Origin: CAZIPN01 sp964541225
GTDB lineage: Bacteria; Actinomycetota; Coriobacteriia; Anaerosomatales; JAAXUF01
Assembly: GCA_964541225.1 (NCBI GenBank)
Contig: CAZIPN010000010.1
Location: 1-64,000 of the forward strand
Length of the DNA stretch: 64,000 nt
Reading direction: 5' to 3'
A program made the translations under genes and the position numbers. This document shows, piece after piece, positions 19,064 to 26,448 of this stretch; within the stretch, counting starts at the first letter, position 1; each line of letters opens with the position of its first letter. A model generated the notes under the pieces. The model had not been told where the DNA came from. It ran no database searches and saw nothing but the letters and a program-made list of their open reading frames with translations.

Positions 19064-19747
19064 TCAGTTCCCGCCGAGAACCGCGCGCAGGGAAGCTTCT
19101 ACCTTCATGTCCAAGCTGCCCTCGGCCAATCCAAGCAGGCGTTCCTCGGCAAGCTCGAGAGCCTGATACATGGCGATCACCGTGTCGATCCTGCGCGGGT
19201 CGTCCTGTGCCACGAAGAACTGCCGAGACACCCGGATGCCGTAGTCGAACCACAGCGACAGCCAAAGCTCGGTAGTGCCCGCGGCTTCGGGCACGTCAAA
19301 CGTCCCTTCGGCGCGGCCCTGCTCGATGATCTCGAAGATGAGCGGACGCATGCGGCCGATCCAGCCCTCGATGAGATGGCTGAGCAGCGCGGCGTTTTCC
19401 GGCGTGAACAGCGGTCGCGTGAGCATGAGCGTCTCATCCATGCGACCGAGCTTGGCCTGGCTCGTCACCCGCATGAGCGCACGGAGCCGATCGAGCGCCG
19501 AGCCCTCGGTCTTGGCCAGCGCGTCTTCCGCCACGACGAACAGGTCATCGGCGAAGCGCTGAACGAGGTGTTCGAGCAGGTCGGACTTCGTGGTGAAGTA
19601 GTGATAGAAGGTGCCCTTCGCGACACCAACGGCCGACGTGATCTGCTCGACCGAGGTGCGCTCGTAGCCATGCCCGAGGAAGAGCGTCAGAGCGGTATCC
19701 AGCAGTTCGTCGCGACGAACCTCGGCATCCTTCACGATGCGGACCAT
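19064..19747 (-). CDS. TetR family transcriptional regulator
   Basis: This 227-residue repressor has an N-terminal helix-turn-helix at about 10-55 ('RRDELLDTALTLFLGHGYERTSVEQITSAVGVAKGTFYHYFTTK' style) and a helical ligand-binding C-terminal domain. It is the first gene before the LolD-like ATPase and FtsX-like permease, so it probably represses this exporter operon and itself. A near-perfect palindrome 43-61 bp upstream of its start (19790-19808) fits its operator. ATG 19747 has a GAAGG site upstream. The ligand is unknown. Confidence 0.93.
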   Translation of the reverse strand: MVRIVKDAEVRRDELLDTALTLFLGHGYERTSVEQITSAVGVAKGTFYHYFTTKSDLLEHLVQRFADDLFVVAEDALAKTEGSALDRLRALMRVTSQAKLGRMDETLMLTRPLFTPENAALLSHLIEGWIGRMRPLIFEIIEQGRAEGTFDVPEAAGTTELWLSLWFDYGIRVSRQFFVAQDDPRRIDTVIAMYQALELAEERLLGLAEGSLDMKVEASLRAVLGGN

Positions 19748-19789
19748 GACGACCTTCGACCTCCAGCCCTGACCAGCCTGTACGTGCCA

Positions 19790-19808
19790 CTGACCGACCG
19801 TCAGTCAG
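19790..19808. promoter_or_regulatory. Palindromic operator, probably for the adjacent TetR regulator
   Basis: CTGACCGACCGTCAGTCAG is a 19-bp imperfect palindrome: CTGAC/GTCAG outer arms and GAC/GTC inner arms, with one mismatched pair and a central base. Arms of this GACTGAC kind are common for TetR repressors of efflux genes. It lies just upstream of the TetR gene and could also act on the divergent side. Confidence 0.7.
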
Positions 19809-19852
19809 TATCTTCCCCTACGAACCATCCGGTCAAGCGCGGCTCGCCGACC

Positions 19853-20662
19853 CTACCAGAGCCGGTACTCCCCGTCGCGCTCCTCAATTTGCGCTGGAAT
19901 CCCAAAGAGCTCGCTGAGTCGCTCACCCGTGAGCAGCTCGCACTTCGGACCGTCGGCGACGATCCGCGAGTTCGACAGCATCACGACACGATCGATCTCG
20001 GGCGCGATGTCTTCCACATGGTGCGTCACGAGCACGAGCGATCGCCCACCCGCCGCCAACGCACGCACCGCTTGCCGCACGTGGTAGCTCGCTGCGGGAT
20101 CGAGCCCGTTCGTGGGCTCATCGAGCACGAGCACCGACGGATCGTGTACGAGCGCCCGCGCGAACAGCACGCGCCGAGCCTCCCCCGTCGACAACGTCGG
20201 CATCATCCGCTCGGCAAGATGCGCGACCTCGAGCTCGCCGAGAGCCGCACGTGCGCGTTCGCGTTGCTCGGCAGTTGGCATCCGATGAATCGGCACGCCG
20301 AGCGACCCGAAGAAACCGCCGAGCACCACATCGAGCGCAGGAAGGTGCACGTCGGCTTGCTCCTGCGCGTCTGCCGAGACCACACCCAGCAGCTTGCGCG
20401 CCTCTTGAAGCTCGATCCGTGGTTGCCCGAGGAAGAGGACCGGCGACGGTTCGACCCACACCGGCAGGATGTCTCGCGTTAGCAGCTTGATGAGGGTCGT
20501 CTTGCCAGAACCGTTGGGTCCCAGGACCGCGACGCGCTCCCCCTCGGCAATCGTGAAGTGATCGACGGCCAGGATAGCTCGGCCGTCGCGCACTACCGTC
20601 GCGTTCGTGAGTTCGAGCAGCGGAGTCGAGCGTGCGCCGTTCTCGGCAGGCACCTGACTCAC
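19853..20662 (-). CDS. ABC transporter ATP-binding protein (ModF/YlmA-like, stand-alone)
   Basis: The 269-residue ATPase has Walker A GPNGSGKTTLIKLL near 47, Walker B VLVLDEPTNGLD near 178, and an H-loop in LVTHHVEDI. The signature is LSTGEARRVLFARAL rather than LSGGQ, as in ModF-like ATPases. No permease gene is adjacent, so its partner is unknown. Its GTG start at 20662 overlaps the stop of the GNAT gene (GAGTGA), and the in-frame sequence further upstream lies inside that gene. Translational coupling to an acetyltransferase is notable. Confidence 0.88.
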   Translation of the reverse strand: MSQVPAENGARSTPLLELTNATVVRDGRAILAVDHFTIAEGERVAVLGPNGSGKTTLIKLLTRDILPVWVEPSPVLFLGQPRIELQEARKLLGVVSADAQEQADVHLPALDVVLGGFFGSLGVPIHRMPTAEQRERARAALGELEVAHLAERMMPTLSTGEARRVLFARALVHDPSVLVLDEPTNGLDPAASYHVRQAVRALAAGGRSLVLVTHHVEDIAPEIDRVVMLSNSRIVADGPKCELLTGERLSELFGIPAQIEERDGEYRLW

Positions 20663-21234
20663 TCGTCCCGTGCGTCGGAAACGCGCGCGAGGCGAACGTG
20701 ATCCTCCCACTTGCCCGCAATCTGGAGGTAGCGAGGAGACAGCCCCTCGCGCACAAAGCCAGCGCGTTCGACAACCGCCAGAGAGCGTACGTTTCGAGGC
20801 ATGATGTTGGCCTCGATCCGATGCAGGCCAAGCTCGTCGAAGGCGATCTCAACGACACGCCTGACCGACTCGGTCATGTACCCTTTGCCCACCACATCTG
20901 GCGCAAGTCCGTAGCCAAGGGTGGCGCCAAGCATCGCCCCGCGGATCACATTGCGCAAGTTCACCGCCCCGATGACGAGACCAGGATCCTCTTTGGGCGA
21001 GATGAACAAGCACAGTGAGCGATCGCTTTGTGCCTCCAGGAGCTGTGCGACAAGCCGGTCGGCGACGACCGGAAGCTCCCAGTAGTCCGTTGGTCTGATC
21101 GGATCGAACGGCCGATGATACTCGGCGCTGCGCAGCCCGTATTCGCGCACGGCAGCTGCCGAGTCGGGGCCAAGCACCCGGAGGAGCAAGCGATTGGTTT
21201 CCCACGTCGTGAGCACGGCGATCCTCTCGTTCAT
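20659..21234 (-). CDS. GNAT family N-acetyltransferase (RimJ/RimL-like)
   Basis: The 191-residue enzyme transfers acetyl from acetyl-CoA, probably to a protein N terminus or small amine. The fold is visible as 'ETNRLLLRVLGPDSAAAVREY' at the N terminus, the beta-4/acetyl-CoA region 'LGYGLAPDVVGKGYMTESVRRVVEIAFDELGLHRIEA' near 105-140, and 'RNVRSLAVVERAGFVREGLSPRYL' near 147-170, all typical of RimJ/RimL. ATG 21234 has no good Shine-Dalgarno site. It is the first gene of a two-gene unit with the ABC ATPase. Confidence 0.9.
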   Translation of the reverse strand: MNERIAVLTTWETNRLLLRVLGPDSAAAVREYGLRSAEYHRPFDPIRPTDYWELPVVADRLVAQLLEAQSDRSLCLFISPKEDPGLVIGAVNLRNVIRGAMLGATLGYGLAPDVVGKGYMTESVRRVVEIAFDELGLHRIEANIMPRNVRSLAVVERAGFVREGLSPRYLQIAGKWEDHVRLARVSDARDE

Positions 21235-21370
21235 GATCCGGGCTGGCAGACAGCGTAGCGCACTCGCGCTCTCTGGCGCACTAACCGTTGGTCACTGCGG
21301 TCGAGTGTTAGAGTTGTTCGTACCGCACAGTCGTCTCGCACACCGATCCCCACCGAGAAGGAGTCGCTTG

Positions 21371-21754
21371 ATGCCGTGGGAAACCGAGGGTGAAGTCGTC
21401 CGATTCTCGGGCAACCTGAGCGAGTTGATCAATCGCGTCATGGCCGCCTATGAGCAGGACTCGGCGAAGAGCACCGCCGCCGTATCGTCCGGCGTGTACG
21501 TGACCGCCACGGCTATCGTGCTGCGTGAGATCTTGCTCGAGGCACTCGCCGAGGAAGCAGAGGCCGCCGACTTCTTGCAGCGCTTGGACGAAGCGTTCGA
21601 AGAGCAGGAGGACGGCACTGTGACCGTCCAAACCCTCGCGATCCTCGAGGACGTCGCGGAGCACATCGAACCCACCGCCTGGCAGGGGTGGCTTGCCGAC
21701 GAAGCGGCTCGCGAAGCGATCCTGGAAGTGGCGGGTAGCACCGCGCCTGAGTAG
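21371..21754 (+). CDS. Small acidic protein of unknown function
   Basis: This 127-residue soluble protein is rich in Glu and Ala, with predicted helices ('ELINRVMAAYEQDS', 'ATAIVLREILLEALAEEAEAADFLQRLDEAFEE'). No signal peptide, membrane segment or cysteine is seen. I do not recognise a family. ATG 21371 follows AAGGAG at 7-nt spacing, which settles the start; the longer upstream frame is non-coding. It is divergent from the GNAT gene and is followed after 82 bp by the large membrane protein gene, which has its own predicted promoter. Confidence 0.7.
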   Translation: MPWETEGEVVRFSGNLSELINRVMAAYEQDSAKSTAAVSSGVYVTATAIVLREILLEALAEEAEAADFLQRLDEAFEEQEDGTVTVQTLAILEDVAEHIEPTAWQGWLADEAAREAILEVAGSTAPE

Positions 21755-21824
21755 GCAATCCCTGGCTCACCTATCAACCTGTGACACGAAGCTCTTGTCG
21801 CAAGCACCCGCGCTGGTGTTGGCG

Positions 21825-21830
21825 TACCCT
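21825..21830 (+). promoter_or_regulatory. -10 element of a probable leaderless promoter for the membrane protein gene
   Basis: TACCCT lies exactly 6 nt upstream of ATG 21837, with no Shine-Dalgarno site. It is the third case in the window with the same -10 to start-codon spacing. Confidence 0.5.
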
Positions 21831-21836
21831 GAACGC

Positions 21837-24179
21837 ATGAAGGAGCGCCTCACCCGGAAGCCTCGCACGAGCGTGCGCGGAATAGGTCCGGGAACCACAG
21901 TTGCACGCGTTGCCGCGCTCATCTGCACGTGTGCGCTCGCCATCTTGTGCGCGGCCACGGCAACCGCGAGCGCGTCGCCAGCTGCGCGCGCGGACGCGCG
22001 CGGCGCGACGACCTCCACGCAGGCCTCCCCGACGGTCGACGTCGTAGCCGTGGTCATCACACCATTCTTGACGTGGAACGATATCACTGCCGAGAAGGCA
22101 CCCGAGCTGTGTTCGCTCGCAATCCGCGGAGCAATCGGCAACATGAACTCCATCACCACGGATCCCGGCCATCCAACCGCAACGGGTGGCGCGCTAACGC
22201 TCTCGGCTGGGCGGTGGACGAGCGGACCCACCAGCGGCGCCGCAGCTCCCGACGATATCCTCGCCATTCGCGCGGCGAACGCTGGTTCGCTCAATCCCCC
22301 GGACATCGGCGCACTCGGTGCCGTGTTGCATGCTGCCGGGCTCAAGACCGCCGCGCTTGGCGACGGCGACGAGGACACATCGACTGCGGCCGGGGTGAAG
22401 CGTCCGGCTGCGCTCGTGGCAATGGACAGAGATGGCGCAGTGGACTTCGACACCACCGGTCCGTGGCTACTGAAAGACGATCCGAATGCTCCGTTCGGCG
22501 TACGCAACGACCGGGCGCGCTTGGCAGCTGCCGTGTACGGAGCGCTTGCGGCTGGATCATCACTGATCGTGGTCGATCCAGGTGACCTTGAGCGCGCGCA
22601 TGACGACACCCGCCAGTCCTCAGCGCAAGCGGTCCTGAGTCACGCCGAGGCGGTCAAGTCAACAAGCGAGGTGATTGGAGACGTTGCTGCCGCACTCAAA
22701 GGCCGCCGAGCGCTGCTGCTCATCGTCACTCCTGCGACCTCCAAGCCCTACTACCAGCCACCGTACTTCGGACCCACGATAGCGGTAGGCGACGGGTTTG
22801 TCGGCGACCTCACCTCTCAGTCCACGCACCGCATTGGACTCGTAACGAATCTGGACTTCGCGCCGACGGTTCTGTCCGCACTTTCTCTGGAGCCAACGGC
22901 AACGATGCTCGGAGTGCCGATGGGCTCGACGCCGTACACCTCGGCCGGTGGCTCCTTGGGCTCTGCCGCCTTTCAAGAGCACGTGGCGACCCTCGCGAAA
23001 CTCGGCACCTCGGTCGGTGCGATCGACTACTCACGTGACCTGCTCTTCTTGACGCCCTTCGCAGTCCTCGTGATTGTTCTGGTCGCGTTCGTGACTGCCA
23101 TCGCGCTCGTGCCGTCGCTTCGGCGACTTCGATCGTGGGGACGCGCGCTGATCCTGCTGGCCCTGGCGATCCCGCCAGGCGCGTGGTTGATGTTCGCGCT
23201 GGTTCCCCATCCGACATCTCCACCCCAGGTCATGCTGCTCTTCGGCGGATCCACTCTCGCCACATTCGCCGTCGTCGGCGGCATCTCGGCGGCGCGCAAG
23301 ACCAGACCGGAAGTGCCATTGCTCGCCCTATCCACCCTGACATCGCTTCTCATCTGCGCCGACCAGTGGAGCGGTCATCCGATCGAAAGCGGATTGTTCT
23401 CCTACTCGATTCGGGCCGGCTGGCGCTACTACGGCATGGGCAACGAAGGCGCGGCGCTGCTCGTCGGCGCGTCGATGATCGCCGTGGGGTTCGTCTGCGA
23501 CTTCGCCGAGAAGTCGCGGTGGAATCGTCTCGTTCGCGTCGCGCTGATGCCCGTCGTTGGCGCCGTCGTGCTCGTCACAACCGGAGCCGCGTTCGCGGGA
23601 GCCAACGTCGGGGTCGCGATTTGGGGCGTGATCGCCTACGGAGTGGCGTGGGCAGGACTCCAGCGAGTCAAGTTCGGATGGAAGAGCGCAGCCGTCATCG
23701 CGGCCGTCATCGTGGTAGCCGTCGGCGCGGCGGTGGCCGTCGACGTCGCGCGCGGCAGCCACGAGACCCACCTGGGTCGCTTCTTCGCGCAGATCATGCA
23801 GGGGGACTTCTCAACGGTCGGCACGCTGGTGCTGCGCAAAGCGATGAACAACTACAACTACATCATGCAGACCCCGTACACGCTCGTTGCGCTCGCGCTC
23901 GCAGCAGGACTCGCAGCCCTGCGCTGGATCGGCGATCGCCCGTTGCTGCGCGTGCTCTCGGATCGGCCGGGCATCTCGGCGACCCTGATCGGCTTGCTCA
24001 TCGGGAGCATCGCGGCGACGCTCACGGAAGACTCCGGCGTCGTCATGCCCGCGCTGATGCTCTTCGCAGGCGCGCTTCCGGTGTTCTCGCTCGCCCTCCT
24101 CGGCGGACCTGGGAAGCAACCCGAAAGCGCTCCGCCGAACCACCCGGCAGAAGAATCGCTTGACCCTAACGTAACGTGA
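21837..24179 (+). CDS. Large membrane protein with an N-terminal alkaline-phosphatase-like extracellular domain
   Basis: This 780-residue protein starts with a signal sequence or anchor (about 22-44). An extracellular Ala/Gly/Asp-rich domain of about 350 residues follows, which resembles alkaline-phosphatase-superfamily folds in loose outline ('TPFLTWNDITAEKAPELCSL', 'IVVDPGDLERAH', 'LLIVTPATSKPYY', 'GLVTNLDFAPTVLSAL'). The C-terminal half has about 10 hydrophobic helices, including 'SGLFSYSIRAGWRYYGMGNEGAALLVGAS'. The metal ligands of classical alkaline phosphatases are not all evident, so activity is uncertain. It may act on an envelope polymer. The 3' end contains the -35 region of the next gene's promoter. 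Confidence 0.7.
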   Translation: MKERLTRKPRTSVRGIGPGTTVARVAALICTCALAILCAATATASASPAARADARGATTSTQASPTVDVVAVVITPFLTWNDITAEKAPELCSLAIRGAIGNMNSITTDPGHPTATGGALTLSAGRWTSGPTSGAAAPDDILAIRAANAGSLNPPDIGALGAVLHAAGLKTAALGDGDEDTSTAAGVKRPAALVAMDRDGAVDFDTTGPWLLKDDPNAPFGVRNDRARLAAAVYGALAAGSSLIVVDPGDLERAHDDTRQSSAQAVLSHAEAVKSTSEVIGDVAAALKGRRALLLIVTPATSKPYYQPPYFGPTIAVGDGFVGDLTSQSTHRIGLVTNLDFAPTVLSALSLEPTATMLGVPMGSTPYTSAGGSLGSAAFQEHVATLAKLGTSVGAIDYSRDLLFLTPFAVLVIVLVAFVTAIALVPSLRRLRSWGRALILLALAIPPGAWLMFALVPHPTSPPQVMLLFGGSTLATFAVVGGISAARKTRPEVPLLALSTLTSLLICADQWSGHPIESGLFSYSIRAGWRYYGMGNEGAALLVGASMIAVGFVCDFAEKSRWNRLVRVALMPVVGAVVLVTTGAAFAGANVGVAIWGVIAYGVAWAGLQRVKFGWKSAAVIAAVIVVAVGAAVAVDVARGSHETHLGRFFAQIMQGDFSTVGTLVLRKAMNNYNYIMQTPYTLVALALAAGLAALRWIGDRPLLRVLSDRPGISATLIGLLIGSIAATLTEDSGVVMPALMLFAGALPVFSLALLGGPGKQPESAPPNHPAEESLDPNVT

Positions 24180-24190
24180 GGGTCTAGGCT
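24160..24190 (+). promoter_or_regulatory. MerR-type promoter/operator of the TipA-like regulator gene
   Basis: TTGACC at 24160-24165 and TAGGCT at 24185-24190 are separated by 19 bp, the long spacer that MerR activators untwist. The spacer carries dyad symmetry: GACCCT at 24162-24167 and AGGGTC at 24179-24184, extended inward by ACGT on each side of the centre. The -35 box lies inside the end of the previous gene and overlaps its stop region. The regulator gene starts at 24221, so autoregulation is the simplest reading. Confidence 0.8.
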
Positions 24191-24220
24191 CCCTCTGAAG
24201 ACGAAGGAGGTGAGCGAGCG

Positions 24221-24991
24221 ATGGCATGGACAGTCGGGGAAGCCGCCGAGCTTTCCAAGGTGAGCGTCCGGACGCTGCACCACTACGACGAGATCGGGCT
24301 TCTGGCCCCCTCGGCAAGAAGCGAGGCCGGCTACCGGCTCTACGAGAACGCCGATCTGGAGCGCCTGCACCAGATCCTGCTCTTTCGTGAGCTGGGCTTT
24401 TCCCTCGACGACATCCGTCGCATCATGCTCGACCCAACCTTCGACCGCGCTGAGGCACTTCGCGCGCAGCGAACGCTGCTCGCCGAGAAGGCCGAGCGCA
24501 CGAAGGCGATGCTCGCCGCAATCGACGCGGCGCTCGCATCCACTGAGAGAGGAGCAACGATGACAGACCAAGAACGCACCGAGATGTTCGGCGAGCTGTT
24601 CGACGGTTTCAACCCCGACGACTACGAAGCTGAAGTGCAGGAGCGCTGGGGCGAGACCGACGCGTACAAGCAGTCGGCGGAGCGCACCAAGCGCTACACG
24701 AAGGCCGACTGGGAGCAGATCAAGGCCGAGATGGACGAGAACTCCGCCGCGTTCGTCGCGCTGATGGACGCCGGCCTGCCGAGCGACTCACCCGAAGCGA
24801 TGGCACTCGCCGAGGCGAAGCGCGAGCACATCAGCAAGTGGTTCTACGACTGCTCAATCGAGTTCTACGCCGAAATGGCCGCGATCTGGGTCAATGACCC
24901 GCGGTTCACCAAGAATATCGACAAGGCGCGGGAGGGACTGGCCGCCTACGAATACGCGGCTGTCCAGGCGCTGGCCGCGTCGCGGAAGTAG
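24221..24991 (+). CDS. MerR family transcriptional activator, TipA type
   Basis: The 256-residue protein has an N-terminal MerR winged helix-turn-helix ('WTVGEAAELSKVSVRTLHHYDEIGLL', residues 2-27), a dimerisation coiled coil to about 108, and a TipAS drug-binding domain (about 120-256, 'YDCSIEFYAEMAAIWVNDPRF'). TipA regulators bind thiopeptide-like or other cyclic antibiotics and activate their own promoter. ATG 24221 follows GAAGGAGGTGAG. An internal ATG at 24560, preceded by GAGAGGAG, could give a short TipAS-only product as described for TipA, and is worth noting. The operator above fits autoregulation. Confidence 0.93.
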   Translation: MAWTVGEAAELSKVSVRTLHHYDEIGLLAPSARSEAGYRLYENADLERLHQILLFRELGFSLDDIRRIMLDPTFDRAEALRAQRTLLAEKAERTKAMLAAIDAALASTERGATMTDQERTEMFGELFDGFNPDDYEAEVQERWGETDAYKQSAERTKRYTKADWEQIKAEMDENSAAFVALMDAGLPSDSPEAMALAEAKREHISKWFYDCSIEFYAEMAAIWVNDPRFTKNIDKAREGLAAYEYAAVQALAASRK

Positions 24992-25003
24992 CGTCTCGGT
25001 ACC

Positions 25004-25090
25004 GCGGGTGCCCGGCCGAGCACTCCGCAGGCGTGTTCGCCGACCCCATGGGTCGGTGGACACGCCGAGGACGTGAGGCAGGGCACCCGC
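25004..25090. repeat. Nested inverted repeat between convergent genes
   Basis: Outer arms GCGGGTGCCC (25004-25013) and GGGCACCCGC (25081-25090) are perfectly complementary. Inside lies a second hairpin: GCGTGT/ACACGC (25031-25036 with 25060-25065) enclosing CCGACCC/GGGTCGG (25040-25046 with 25050-25056) around a 3-nt loop. The element sits between the stop codons at 24991 and 25113. There is no U-tract on either side, so if it is a bidirectional terminator it is not of the classical intrinsic type. Confidence 0.7.
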
Positions 25091-25112
25091 CCGCCCTGCG
25101 ACGCACCCGCGC

Positions 25113-25802
25113 TCACAAGTGGTCGTGGAACGCTCCCGGGATGTGCGACCCGTCGCAGAATGGCTTGTTCTTGCTCTTGCCACACCGGCACAGCGTTACG
25201 CGATTGCGAACCTCGTACGGTTGGCCGTCGGCAGACTCGACCTGAATCCCGCCGCGAACCCAGATTGGGCCGCTGACCTCCATCTTCGGATCCTGGATCA
25301 GCGCGATCGATGGGGGCAGCTCGGGTTCATGCGCCATCCCGGTCGCCTTGTCGACGGCGGTGTAGCGCCCGCTCGGACACAGCTTGCTCTCCTCGATGAC
25401 CACCTGCGCCGACTCGTCATCATCGTTGTCGATGCGGTGCCACACGGTGCCTCGCGCGTGGCAGAACCGCGCGTCCACGCACAGATCCTTGCGATCGCGA
25501 AGATCAACCCTGGGACCCTCGATGACGTCGCAGGCAGACTCGTACTCCTCGAAGCCGGCAGTCTCCGTGCCATCAAACGCGACGCCTACGTGCGAACCGT
25601 CGCAGTACGGCTTGCTCTCCGACTGCCCGCATCGGCATAGCCCGCACTTCTCGCGCGCCTCAAACTCGATGCCATGTTCCCAGCCGACCGACTCGCCATC
25701 CTCATCCGTCGTGATGATCTCCACGGAAAGCGGCACTCCGCCGCTCACGAGGTATGGTCCATCCTTCGAGACCTTGATCCGTTTGCCTGGCGCCGCGTCC
25801 AT
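25113..25802 (-). CDS. Double CDGSH iron-sulfur domain protein
   Basis: This 229-residue cytoplasmic protein has two CDGSH motifs. The first is near residues 55-70 (CRCGQSESKPYCDGSH) and the second near 202-217 (CRCGKSKNKPFCDGSH). Each keeps the three cysteines and one histidine that bind a redox-active, pH-labile [2Fe-2S] cluster. The middle (about 85-150) has further cysteines ('LCVDARFCHARGTVWH', 'KLCPSGRY'), perhaps another Fe-S module. Such proteins are thought to handle electrons or Fe-S clusters. ATG 25802 has a GGAG-type site; GTG 25808 is an alternative start. It converges with the TipA-like gene. Confidence 0.9.
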   Translation of the reverse strand: MDAAPGKRIKVSKDGPYLVSGGVPLSVEIITTDEDGESVGWEHGIEFEAREKCGLCRCGQSESKPYCDGSHVGVAFDGTETAGFEEYESACDVIEGPRVDLRDRKDLCVDARFCHARGTVWHRIDNDDDESAQVVIEESKLCPSGRYTAVDKATGMAHEPELPPSIALIQDPKMEVSGPIWVRGGIQVESADGQPYEVRNRVTLCRCGKSKNKPFCDGSHIPGAFHDHL

Positions 25803-25986
25803 CGTCACTCCGCTCCCTAGCCGTCGCCCACATCCTACGCGTCTTGTAGGTACCCACGGGTCACGTTCCTCCAGGTCACTGCATCTGCGCGTTCATCGTT
25901 GCCGCTCCCGCTCGTGTCCCACTGCGCTACACTCGCTTCAGGGGATAGACGCGCCGCTCTGCCGAGCGATGCATGGGGAGGACTGC

Positions 25987-26448
25987 GTGAGCAAGACCAA
26001 CGGCAAGACCAAGGACCGGACTCGGAGATCTCAGACTTTCAGCATCGCGCAGGCGGCCAAGGAACTGGGCGTTTCCGCCGAGTGGATACGCACGCAAGTC
26101 AGCGCGGGCCGGGTGAGCCCAATGCGCACCAGTGGCAAGCGCAGCGCTCGACACGCTCTGACCGATGCCGACATCGCCACCTTGCGAGCGGCTTCTGCGG
26201 AGGACCCGGCCGCCGGTGGTATTGCGGCGCTGACGGTTGTCTCGCGCCTCGAGACCGAGCGCGCCAACCTGCTCGCTCAGGTGGCGTGGGAGCGAGCGAT
26301 CGCGCAGGAGCAACAGAAAGCGCTCGAAAACGAGCATGCCCGCACCGAGCGCTTGAGCGCCGAACTCGAGCTGCAGCGCGCACGCATCGAGGCCCTCAAA
26401 GCGCTCACCGTGCTCGATCGCCTGCTCGGCAAGCACAAGGTCGTCTAG
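25987..26448 (+). CDS. Small MerR-like/excisionase-type helix-turn-helix protein with a coiled coil
   Basis: The 153-residue product has a MerR-like HTH at about 14-60 ('FSIAQAAKELGVSAEWIRTQVSAGRVSPMRTSGKRSARHALTDADI'). A long helix follows at about 85-145 rich in Glu, Ala, Arg and Leu, probably a coiled-coil dimer. It has no effector domain, so it looks like a DNA-binding architectural or excisionase-like protein. GTG 25987 follows GGGGAGGA; the open frame upstream is non-coding. Its last four bases overlap the end of ppk on the other strand. Confidence 0.75.
   Translation: MSKTNGKTKDRTRRSQTFSIAQAAKELGVSAEWIRTQVSAGRVSPMRTSGKRSARHALTDADIATLRAASAEDPAAGGIAALTVVSRLETERANLLAQVAWERAIAQEQQKALENEHARTERLSAELELQRARIEALKALTVLDRLLGKHKVV

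Noticed and set aside
18238..19275. 345-codon plus-strand frame across the ABC ATPase and TetR genes
   Set aside because: The opposite strand holds three motif-confirmed genes; the frame is low-information and Arg/Asp-rich.
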